Assembly (NCBI GenBank): GCA_003640385.1
Contig: RCAB01000553.1
Location: 1-38,955 of the forward strand
DNA: 38,955 bases
From: Setaria digitata
Lineage: Eukaryota; Nematoda; Chromadorea; Rhabditida; Setariidae
Direction of reading: 5' to 3'
Shown: positions 11,045 to 19,969 of the stretch, piece by piece
Layout: every line of letters starts with the position of its first letter
Numbering within the stretch: position 1 is the stretch's first letter
Notes under the pieces: generated by a model
Told to the model about the DNA's origin: nothing
The model's input: the letters and a program-made list of their open reading frames with translations, nothing else
The model's database searches: none
Made by a program: the position numbers and the translations under genes

Positions 11045-13080
11045 ATGGCATTGAGTGCTACACGTCAACAATCATCTAGTTTGATGCAGTTTGGTGATGA
11101 TATCATTAAGCAGGTTTCATTCTCGACATTTCTCCTCTAAGTGCTTTTTTCAGCATCACAATTTTCGTCTAAACTGATTTCTTATCGTAATAGATTGATG
11201 TTATGATAACACACCATTATCATCACTATTTGTGTAATGATGTACTTGAAAAATACTTATTGCTTTAAAATGTCATCGAAACTGATACGAGGAAAATTTC
11301 GAATATCCTCGGTATCTCGAGCTGTTGACAGTTATCAGGAGGAATTCCGAAATCCTTCTCAATCACTTTCATATGATGGGTGGAAATATCAAGAAAAAGA
11401 ATTCATGCCAATTTTCACCACAGTCTGCTCGTTCATCAATGGAACTATCATTTTGATCGATTTCCTTTACGTCATCAAATATTTCATTTGAATTCACCCG
11501 CTAATTATCTGAGCTAATTAAATCTAAGCATTTATCATAGCGAGCACTTCCTAGTTTTGTTTTTAGCTTCCGGCCCAGTTACTATCATGATGCATTTTAC
11601 ACAAGCTGCTTAATACTTACTTCTCAAATTTAGAAGTGAAATTGATTAGGATTCCAAATTTCGAGAGAATAAGAAAAAGAAAAGAAAAAATTTGCAGCTA
11701 ACACCTGAAGAAATCGATGAATTCCGCGAAGCATTTATGATGTTTGATAAAGATGGCAATGGGACCATTTCCACCAAAGAACTGGGCATTGCAATGCGAT
11801 CTCTAGGACAGAATCCTACCGAACAAGTACGTGAGTACGCTACGTGAGTGAAAATGGAAAAAATTTGCAGAAATCGTCTGTTTTATAAATTTCACGCGTA
11901 ATTAGTTTCCATTGACATTTTGGCTAATCAAAATTCCACTCTAACTTACATGTTCATCAGTTAATTAGTTACGACAATGCTTGAATTATCCCAAATGTAA
12001 GTTTAGCAATGTTCAGCAAAGGTGGAAATACAATATATTAATGCAATTAATTATAAAAGTCACACTTTGCTTAAGTTCGGAGACTAATTAACGGTTAGTT
12101 TTTGTAGATGACATGTTACAAGTGCTACATCTTTGAGAAAAAGTGATGATGCAATTTTTGTGAGATACCGATGAAATGAATCATAAGACAGAGTGATAAA
12201 AGTTAAAGATTAGAAATATTTCGTTAAAATTACGGTCAATTTTACTACAGGAAATAATGGAAATGATAAATGAAGTAGATATTGATGGCAACGGACAAAT
12301 TGAATTTGCTGAATTTTGTGTGATGATGAAGCGAATGATGAAGGAAACAGATTCTGAAATGATCCGTGAAGCGTTTCGAGTCTTCGACAAAGACGGAAAC
12401 GGTGTTATTACAGCTCAGGAATTCCGCTACTTCATGGTATGTTGTGCAAATTTTTTTTTATTTCATAACCACTTAAAAAGTAATTGCTTGTTCGATTGAG
12501 TTTATCACAAATAAATTTTTAACTTCAGTCTGTCCAGATCCTTTTCTCAAATTCGCTAACTAATTGGAAAGTTTAATAGGATTAATACATTTTGCTATAT
12601 TTACCATTTGCTCACAGCGTATAGAAATTCTCATTTTACTGATTTTTCTTTTTTTTTTTTTTTTCATTCACTTATCAAATTTTCAAGTCCTCTTTAGTGA
12701 GGCAACAAAGAGAAAAATAATTTTATATAGTCATTCATACCTGTTAATTTTAATTATATATTTTAAAAGTTCGGATTTTAGGTCCATATGGGCATGCAAT
12801 TTAGTGAAGATGAAGTTGATGAAATGATCCGAGAAGTAGATGTTGATGGTACTATTTTGAGAGTTCGGATTTAACTTAAGAGCAACTTATTTTCTTTCCC
12901 TTCTTGCCGAAATGAAATGAATTAATTGAAATATTTGAAAAAAATTTCATATTTAATATTTTAAATCTTCACGTTCAATAGGTAATTGAATTTTTGCTGT
13001 TAATTTATTTATTTTGTCTTTTTATAGGAGATGGTGATATTGATTATGAGGAATTCGTAAAGATGATGAGTGAACGATAA
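11045..13080 (+). CDS. cal-1: Calmodulin-like EF-hand protein (CAL-1 type)
   Basis: Five exons: 11045-11113, 11698-11826, 12251-12436, 12782-12848 and 13028-13080, with GT/AG at every junction and consistent phases, encode 167 aa ending TAA. A short N-terminal extension ([20 protein letters not shown], then IKQ) precedes the calmodulin core [13 protein letters not shown]. Four canonical Ca2+ loops are visible: [36 protein letters not shown] and [12 protein letters not shown]. All have acidic residues at positions 1, 3 and 12, so all four should bind calcium. The N-terminal MQF..DIIKQ, the [13 protein letters not shown] linker and the VHMGMQFSE segment match C. elegans CAL-1 as I remember it, and separate this gene from true calmodulin (CMD-1). 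The expected role is that of a calcium sensor; its targets are unknown. The exon 1 donor (gtttca) is weaker than the others. Confidence 0.93.
11144..11153 (+). promoter_or_regulatory. Strong acceptor inside cal-1 intron 1
   Basis: The run gcttttttcag ends at 11153, only 40 nt after the cal-1 exon 1 donor. Cis-splicing exon 1 to this site would run into a TGA after seven codons, so it is better explained as an SL acceptor for a separate transcript, such as the one carrying the ATG at 11270. Confidence 0.4.
11270..11491 (+). CDS. Possible alternative first exon of cal-1, or separate 73-aa ORF
   Basis: An ATG at 11270 opens 73 codons of coding-like sequence (good use of TTC, ATC and CGA codons, unusual for this AT-rich intron), ending TGA at 11489-11491. 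The N-terminal half is basic and serine-rich ([14 protein letters not shown], then [12 protein letters not shown]). The C-terminal third is hydrophobic (roughly [19 protein letters not shown]) and could be a membrane segment. It lies between cal-1 exons 1 and 2 and behind the acceptor at 11153. A phase-0 donor after RISS (TCG before gtatct, about 11311) would splice in frame to cal-1 exon 2 and give a second CAL-1 N terminus. No family is recognised, and the two readings cannot be separated by eye. Confidence 0.35.
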   Translation: MSSKLIRGKFRISSVSRAVDSYQEEFRNPSQSLSYDGWKYQEKEFMPIFTTVCSFINGTIILIDFLYVIKYFI

Positions 13081-14104
13081 CAATAACAGTGATAACAACC
13101 AGTGATAACATTCTTCTGCTATTATTTTTCCAGGTCTGGAAATTTTTTCTGATAGTGATTTTGGACTGCTAATAATCATCGTTATTTGTCGATCTCTCTT
13201 CACTCCACTACACTTTTTGTTCTCAACTTTTCCTTTCTTTTTTTCAGTTCAAATATATTTTACTATGGTTGTGAAGCTACTAGTGTCCTTTTAAATTATC
13301 ACTGGAAGGAAGCAGAAAGGCTAAAGCTTTTTTTTTTTTTTTTTTGCAAAATTAACCTGCCATTCTTAAAGTTTCTTTTTCTTTTTGGATATGTTTTCAT
13401 CTTTTTCCAGCTTAAAGAAGTCATTCGCATAGATATAAGCACAAATAATGGCTAGAGTCGATTAAAGCTGATCTTTTCCAAAAACCACTTTGAGCATTTA
13501 ATAGCTTCCTTATTTTGCAAGATAAAAAAAAAAATTATTTACTAATCATTCCTCTAAAATTTAGTTACATGTTAACCAGTTAAATTAATTCAAAAGCTCT
13601 TTAGTTTTATTCCTTTTCCTCACTTATCGATTCTGTAAGTTACTGCAAATAAATTTCTTTTTATCCTATCGATAGTGAAAATAATTTTTTATCTTTTTTC
13701 TCTTTTCCTTATTTGTAGTGAATTTTGACATATTTTTTCCTCCCAGTATCTTTGTAAATTGTCGTATGTCACCGTTGCTGTTTGATTCACGTAACGAACT
13801 CCATTTCAATTTTCACCCTGTTCAGTTTGCTTGAAATCCTCAAATTTTAAAATTTATCTCAAATTCGGTTGGTTTGACTTTGTTCTGGAATAGCTTTTTG
13901 GGTCAGACGAATTTTAAAACACTATTCTTCATGTGCAATCTTCCAATTGAAGAACAACACATAGATTAAAGTGGAAATTTAAAAGTCGTGCTATTTGGCC
14001 TTTCAGATATCAAACACATCTTCCTATTTCACTTTATCTGCTCTTTGTTGTGAAGTATGTAAAATAATTAATTAATGACAAATTTGATGAGTTTGAACTA
14101 ACAA
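13081..14104 (+). other. cal-1 3' flank and intergenic sequence
   Basis: Presumed 3' untranslated and intergenic sequence with long T runs. An AATAAA at 13648-13653 is the clearest candidate polyadenylation signal for cal-1, but at 568 nt from the stop it is only a candidate. No coding exon is visible. Confidence 0.4.
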
Positions 14105-14236
14105 ATGAGAAGCACATCAAGACTGAATTCCAGTAATTCCAACCGTGCGAAGCCACCTGCATCCTCCATCAGTCTGAATGGAAGTTTTGTTTTTCGTGAC
14201 GTTCAGGCCAAGTTTCTGCGGAGTTCCAACCGATAG
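14105..14236 (+). CDS. Possible 43-aa ORF in a GC-rich island (strand uncertain)
   Basis: An ATG at 14105 opens 43 codons ending TAG at 14234-14236. The product is serine-, asparagine- and arginine-rich, starting MRSTSRLNSSNSNRAKPPAS. The island has close to 50% GC by eye, against roughly a third in the surroundings, and its codons look coding. The opposite strand is also open over the same stretch and reads plausibly (around VGTPQKLGLNV), so the coding strand cannot be settled. It lies about 490 bp upstream of the phosphatase gene and could be an upstream exon, a small gene or a non-coding transcript. Not recognised. Confidence 0.25.
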   Translation: MRSTSRLNSSNSNRAKPPASSISLNGSFVFRDVQAKFLRSSNR

Positions 14237-14705
14237 TTAGACTAAAAGAAGAAGGTGGAAAAAGGAAAGTTAACTGCTAGACTCATTTCCAATGTTTGCC
14301 CGATTCCGAACTAGGAAATTTGAAATGATTTGCGCTAAGTTCTTCAGTTCAACGAATGCATGCTTTACTTAAACTTTGTCGAACTGTTCGCTATCTGCAC
14401 AATCTGAGATGTTGTAATCAAATGAGATATGCCATGAAATAACTGAAAGTTGTGTTCAGGAACGAAATTTAAAATAAATTATAATAAACATTCCTTGTTT
14501 TGCATAAAATGTCGAATAAGTTACAGATTTTATTTCATCGTTTATGTGTCATATGCAAATTTCCCGAGATTTCTTATGAAAAGTACTCAATATTAAATTT
14601 TTATAAGAAAAATTTTAAAAATTTCTTAACCAATGTTAGAACTACGGTCAATCTATAAAAGACAAACTGTTAAGCGGTACTGTTCATTGTTATCTGTTAC
14701 TTAAG

Positions 14706-14718
14706 CTTGGGTAATTAA
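14706..14718 (-). promoter_or_regulatory. 13-nt match to the complement of the SL1 spliced leader
   Basis: CTTGGGTAATTAA on the + strand is the reverse complement of SL1 bases 4-16, and the match extends to about 17 of the 22 SL1 positions. It ends 8 nt before the phosphatase start codon at 14727. The SL1 sequence is recalled from memory. Chance occurrence in a window this size is unlikely but not negligible, given AT bias. Confidence 0.45.
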
Positions 14719-14726
14719 TTTGTAAG

Positions 14727-17500
14727 ATGAGCCTTGATGTTGATAATCTAATTGATCGACTTTTATCAGTTGGATTAAGCGGTGGTGTTGCACTCACTAA
14801 ATGTGTCTTTGAACCAGAAATTGGTTTGATTTAAATTGGTATAAAAAATTGATCGCCTTTAATTTAGAATTTGTAAATTAGAAAATGAAATGCAATGCAG
14901 GAGGATGGATTTTAACAAAAAAAATTAAAAACGTGAAATTTAATAAGCAAATATGCACTTCCATTCGAGAGTTGTAGTAATCTAGTCTTGAAGATTGATC
15001 ACTGTATAACTCATACCGTTCCTTATGAAAGACACAATTAGTTACTTGATGAGATATTAATTAAATTAATTTCTTGCTATCGGCCACTTCCAAATTCAGC
15101 TTTCACGAATTTTATTCAGACAAAAAATTGCCTCCTTTTGCAATAAGCTTCGCCACTTTTCACTTTATTTATTTTTACGTTGCTACTTGCAGTTTCATTA
15201 CTTGGCACTGTCCGACAAATCTTTCTCTCTCAGCCGCCCTTGATCGAAATTGAACCACCTGTTAAAGTAGTTAACTCCTTTTCGATTGCTTCGACAGTTA
15301 GAAAGATTCAAAAATGAAGTGGCATAGGTCAATTAGACCAAATCTGCTTCTCTCATATGTCGTCATCTACCAGCCAATTTTAGAATGCAAAATTCACGTC
15401 TGTCCAATTTCATGGTGTTTAAAGATTTCTTGCTTCTTGAATCTCTTCTCTCTGCTTCATGTCTAATTGAAGAGAAAGAGAAATGCATTGAAATTCAAAC
15501 TAATAAAATTCATGAAATACTTCAAGAGTAAAATTTGTACTTTCCAAGGTGTGTGGGGATCTTCACGGTCAGTACGCTGATCTGCTTCGTTTGTACAATC
15601 GTTGTGGTTTCCCACCTGATGCTAATTATCTTTTTCTCGGTGACTATGTTGACAGGTAAGCAACATATCTCACTCTCTCCTGCTAGTCCAGCTTTAAAAT
15701 GACTGATTAAACAGGAGCAAACAGGTGAAAAGTCTGATTAAATTAAATTAAATTCACTAAACAATGACTTTTCGTCACATAGATACAATCCTATCGCAGC
15801 AATCACTCAATTAAGCTAACTAAATTGGTAATCTTGATTATATTTATACTCTTTGAAATATCAGTTCTTAGTAATTTAAAATAATACATAAAGTTCGAAT
15901 CTTTGCCAAAGCTTGTAATCGATTAACTGTTTCACTACAGTTGAAATGGAAATAGTCTAAAAAGATTTTAAAGAATAGAATTAATGCAAGAGGAAATTAA
16001 AATTACAATGAATTCACAAAACATTGATAGAGGTAAGCAAAGCTTAGAAACAATCTGCTTACAATTCTGCTATAAAATAAAGTATCCGGAAAACTTCTTC
16101 CTCTTACGTGGTAATCACGAGTGCGCTGCCATCAATCGTGCTTACGGTTTCTACGATGAATGCAATCGACGTTACAGTATACGTTTATGGCAGATGTTTC
16201 AGGTAGTAAAATTAGTAAGCATTAATGAAAGCATTAATTTAAATACATCTTTGCCAGCAAATAATGAAATTATTGATTGCTTAAGAAAGTTTTAGTTATA
16301 TTCGGAAGCACACTTATCAGTTATTTCAAAAATTCTCCTGAAGAGGAAATTAGACACTCGAACTAAGTTTGAATTTCCGGAACATAACAAGCACTCCCAA
16401 GGAAGAGCTGGAAGTACGAATTCGAAATAAAACAGCTTTCCTTCCTTGCCTCAACCCGTTAGCATATTTTGCTCATTGAAATTTAGAGATAGCTGATTTT
16501 AAACTGATAATTTCAGGATGTATTCAATTGCCTTCCATTTTGTGCACTGATAGCAGGAAAAATATTTTGCATGCATGGCGGTTTGTCGCCAAAATTAACC
16601 AGCTGGGACCAGGTGAATTAACAATTAGTCGAGAGCAATTAATAATTACAATTTACGCAATGAAATACGTGATAGTTACTGATTACTGCAATTATCCAAA
16701 GTTTCCTCTTTTCTAAAACTTCATTCAGAAGGACATAATGTTACAGTTATTACACATCGAAAGGCCGATCGACCCACCAAATCCTTCAATTCACATCGAT
16801 CTGCTTTGGGCAGATCCGGATAAGTGGGTTCGTGGCTGGCAACAGAATACACGTGGCGTATCTTACGTCTTCGGTGCTGACGTGGTGAATTCATTTTGTC
16901 AAGAAATGAATATTGATCTTGTCGCCAGGTTCATCTCACAAACATTACAAAAACTTCAAAGATATCAGTTACTGCGAAATATCGTGAAATTAGAAACACC
17001 TAGTTACAAGAGAACGGGTAGAGACTGTCAAATCAGTTTGTCCTATAATAAATGTAATGATCTGTATTAGAAAGAACCTAATTTTAATTTTAGTTAAATC
17101 CAGAATTGACCTAAATCAGCTGGGTTTTCTCAGTGTTTGAAACTGGCCCAAAACTACCCATTGTGAAAGAATTACTTCATGAAATTAAAAGTTGCAAATT
17201 TTAGAGAAAAAAAAAACAAATTTTTAAATTGTTTTCATTATTTTAAAAGTATGCATGGAGTTGCCTTTTTTAATTTCAAAATTTTCAGCTTAGAAAAGTT
17301 CTCTTTTTAGAGCACATCAAGTAGTTCAGGATGGGTATGAATTTTTCGCCAATCGTAAATTGGTGACAATTTTTTCGGCACCACATTACTGCGGCGAATT
17401 TGATAATGCTGCGGCAATAATGACTGTTGATGATCAGTTGCTCTGTTCATTTGATGTGCTTCGCTCAACAAATAATCCAATTCGTGTTTCTCAATCTTAA
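14727..17500 (+). CDS. PP1-type serine/threonine protein phosphatase catalytic subunit (divergent)
   Basis: Seven exons: 14727-14823, 15193-15266, 15549-15655, 16031-16202, 16517-16612, 16747-16928 and 17311-17500, with phases consistent at every junction, encode 305 aa. Metal and catalytic motifs are intact: [27 protein letters not shown] and RAHQVV. The RVxF-docking side also looks PP1-like (GYEFFA and LLCSFDVL). It should therefore be an active Mn/Fe-type PP1 that dephosphorylates Ser/Thr and uses regulatory partners. Oddities: the SAPNYCGEFDN loop reads [11 protein letters not shown]; the insert before the DLLW motif is [11 protein letters not shown]; and the C-terminal tail is short, ending VSQS. 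This suggests one of the lineage-specific PP1 paralogues that nematodes often express in the male germline rather than the GLC-7/GSP-1/2 housekeeping forms; that expression is inference. The exon 6 start at 16747 was chosen because it restores gap-free alignment to PP1. Confidence 0.92.
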
Positions 17501-18759
17501 CGAAAATTTGATTATTTTCAAAATTAAAATCAAATAATGAATTTGAGTAAAATTTCATACATCAACTTCTGCTAAATGGCTCACTCATTCAGCTTGCAAC
17601 TTAATGTTGACAAGCAATCGCAGCGTAGGACTGGAAATCATTTATTTTTTATTTACAATTAAATTCCGGCAACCAGTCTTTGATTTCACCCATTTGAAGA
17701 CATATAAGCTAGTCTACTAGCCTCATTTAATATTTTCAGCGTACTTATTCATTGTAGCGAATTTTGAGGATACGAACCTGAGAAGTTTAATTAATGCTTA
17801 CTTCTTTCCTTTCATTTAATTGTTGGGTAAATGTGAATAATTAAATTTTCCAGCAGAAATATATCGGAAATTTTCAAATTTACTTCTATTCATGAAAAAA
17901 TTTTACATAAAAGCTGAATTTTCCACAAAAGAAGCGAAATGTCTTACTTGAGAATATGACGATTTTCTAAAAATTCTTGACGGACATAAATTGAAGATTT
18001 AGGATGAAAAAAAAAAAGGAAATTACGAAAATTTATAGTTTGAAAGAGATATTATTAAAGTGCTTGAGTTAAGCAACTTCTAGAAGGTTAATCAAGTGAA
18101 TTAATCGTTTCATTTCTTGATTAGCTATCAGGCATAACACATCGCCATTTTACATTTGCATATTTTTATTTTTTGAAAATTTAATTTCTTGGAATATCTA
18201 CGAAATGATTGGCTAACTTGTCAAAAAAAATTCCTTTCAGCATTTAATGATGATAAAAGATTATTTCTGAGAAATTTCCTCCAGAGGGAATTGCATTCAG
18301 CTTAATTCCCTATTTAGCCATTTTCTGCTGATCATAAATTTGCAATTTGAAATGTGGGAGAAATTAAATCAATTTCCGATCAGTGTCTGACGATATTGAT
18401 CGGTCCATTTATTATCACAATACATTATACTAGCGTTGATTGATGGAAATTCAAGCAGTCTTTTGCTGATCACTGAATAAGTTATGAGCATTCGTTCATT
18501 TTACCCATTCATATATTCTACATCATCATTTTAAATCTGATAATATTTGATAACTTTTCAAAGTAAAGGGAGGTAATTTCAGCAATTTTTGAAAAAGTTT
18601 TCAAGGTTATTGACATGATTCAATGATGCTTTCCATTTTCTTATAGTTCCTGTGAACCTTCCCAAACCATTTCTAATGAAAAAAAAAAAGGCTAATGCCT
18701 CCTTACAGAGTTTGCTTACTGTAAAATTAAGCAGAAATTCTGTGACAGATAGTTTTCAA
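17501..18759. other. Intergenic sequence after the phosphatase gene
   Basis: AT-rich and without a convincing exon. No exact AATAAA lies near the phosphatase stop; ATTAAA-like variants exist near 17660. A GATGATAAAAG-type stretch near 18246 has no evident function. Confidence 0.4.
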
Positions 18760-18937
18760 ATTTTAATTTAGGATGCGTAAAAAGCGTAAAGAATCATTTG
18801 AGATGATAGAGACTATAAGATTAATTACAAAAAACCCCGTGAAAACAAAGAAATTTGAAATGCTAATAAAATCTATCGATGAGAATCGTTCAAAGCTCAT
18901 TATCGAAAGTCAAAAGGTAGAAAATTTAGATTTCTGA
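18760..18937 (+). CDS. Possible small basic ORF (54 aa) behind an acceptor site
   Basis: An acceptor (tttaatttag) ends at 18771, and the ATG follows at 18773. The frame runs 54 codons to a TGA at 18935-18937. It is lysine- and arginine-rich, starting MRKKRKESFEMIETIRLITK and continuing with NPVKTKKFEMLIKSIDENRS. Its codon pattern is more coding-like than the flanks. A donor-like gtagaa after codon 48 (18916) might splice on, for example to the acceptor ending at 19080, which would give a stop after two codons followed by an AATAAA at about 19099. A single-exon ORF is equally possible. It is not recognised; the sequence suggests a helical, basic peptide, and no function is proposed. Confidence 0.35.
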
Positions 18938-19117
18938 AATATTCCAAACTGACGCAAAAACCAATAACAATCTGATGCAGAATAAAAAGAAAAAAGCAAT
19001 TTTTGTTCTGCACTTCCTGCTTGCTAATTATCTGAAATTTTCATGAAATAATTAGTGAGTTTTTCGAAATTTGTTTGTAGAATTCATAAGAAATCCCAAT
19101 AAACTTTTGTCTTTATC

Positions 19118-19123
19118 TTTATT
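19118..19123 (-). terminator. Polyadenylation signal for the nlp-22-like gene
   Basis: TTTATT on the + strand reads AATAAA on the minus strand, 113 nt past the stop codon at 19236. That is a usual 3'UTR length for a small nematode gene. Confidence 0.5.
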
Positions 19124-19235
19124 AGTATTTTTAGTTACAAAAAAAAGCTTGATTTAGCTTAATAAAACACAACCAATTCAACATATTTTCACAGTTCTGT
19201 TCAATCATTTCCTTTTTTTCTCAAGTTTCCGCAAA

Positions 19236-19942
19236 TTATTTGCCAGGTCTGAAACCATCAGCACGTCCTATAGCAATATTTTTTTTATGAGCCACATTCA
19301 TCACAGGTAGCGATAATTGCTGATCCTCCTGAAACGATGAAATTTAATAGTGGAAATGCAAAAACACTCTCTTATCAGGTTGATGAATGAGTGGGTTTCT
19401 CGTATAGTTCAAAGTTGCTAGTTTAGACTTGGCATTAAAAGTATGTCTGCAAAGCTGGCGCTTCTTCCGATTTTTTTGTGCTGTCCAGGAAAGCATGAAG
19501 AATATTTCCTTTAATTTATTGAGCATTGTTTCCGGATTCTTCCCGTATACTTTACCGAAATTGCCGGAATTACTCTCGGAGTGTAATTGTACAAAGCATC
19601 GGTACAGTGCATAATAATACTACGAGTGAAATGAGACACCGTAACGGATATCATAATGAATATGATGATAAGTAAGCTGTTAGCTGTATTTAAATCCTAA
19701 AATCAACTTGATGAGTAACAAAGTTGAAGGAGCTTATCAAGATATCGATAAAAATGTATGCATTTTCGTTACTAATGAAAAAAGCAAAAACTAACCAGTG
19801 GTGAATTTGGCTGATCGAAATCAAAAGATTCCAAGTAATTAAGGAATGGTTCACTGTTGCTCTCTTGATGAAGTGGAAGTCCTTGAAGAAATCTTACGAA
19901 TGCTGCTAATATTAGCACTGATGAACAATTTATATCTACCAT
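19236..19942 (-). CDS. nlp-22: RPamide neuropeptide precursor (NLP-22-like)
   Basis: Two exons on the minus strand, 19942-19796 and 19328-19236, join in phase 0 (donor gttagt, acceptor tttcag) to give 79 aa. Residues about 7-20 (SSVLILAAFVRFLQ) form the hydrophobic core of a secretory signal peptide. The C terminus reads KK, then NIAIGRADGFRPG, then K and stop: a dibasic cleavage site, one peptide, a glycine for C-terminal amidation and a final basic residue. C. elegans NLP-22 carries SIAIGRAGFRPG and belongs to the RPamide group (NLP-2, NLP-22, NLP-23), which signals through GnRH-like receptors and acts in sleep/wake control. The extra Asp before GFRPG is unusual. An acceptor-like ctccag before 19969 leaves a 27-nt leader and could receive an SL. 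It would act as a secreted neuronal peptide. Confidence 0.8.
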
Positions 19943-19969
19943 AACTTTCTCACTCAATTTTATAATTAC

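Noticed and set aside
16735..16746. Earlier acceptor for phosphatase exon 6 adding four residues (KDIM, then LQ)
   Set aside because: The acceptor ending at 16746 gives an exact, gap-free alignment to PP1 in this segment, and the exon phase is the same.
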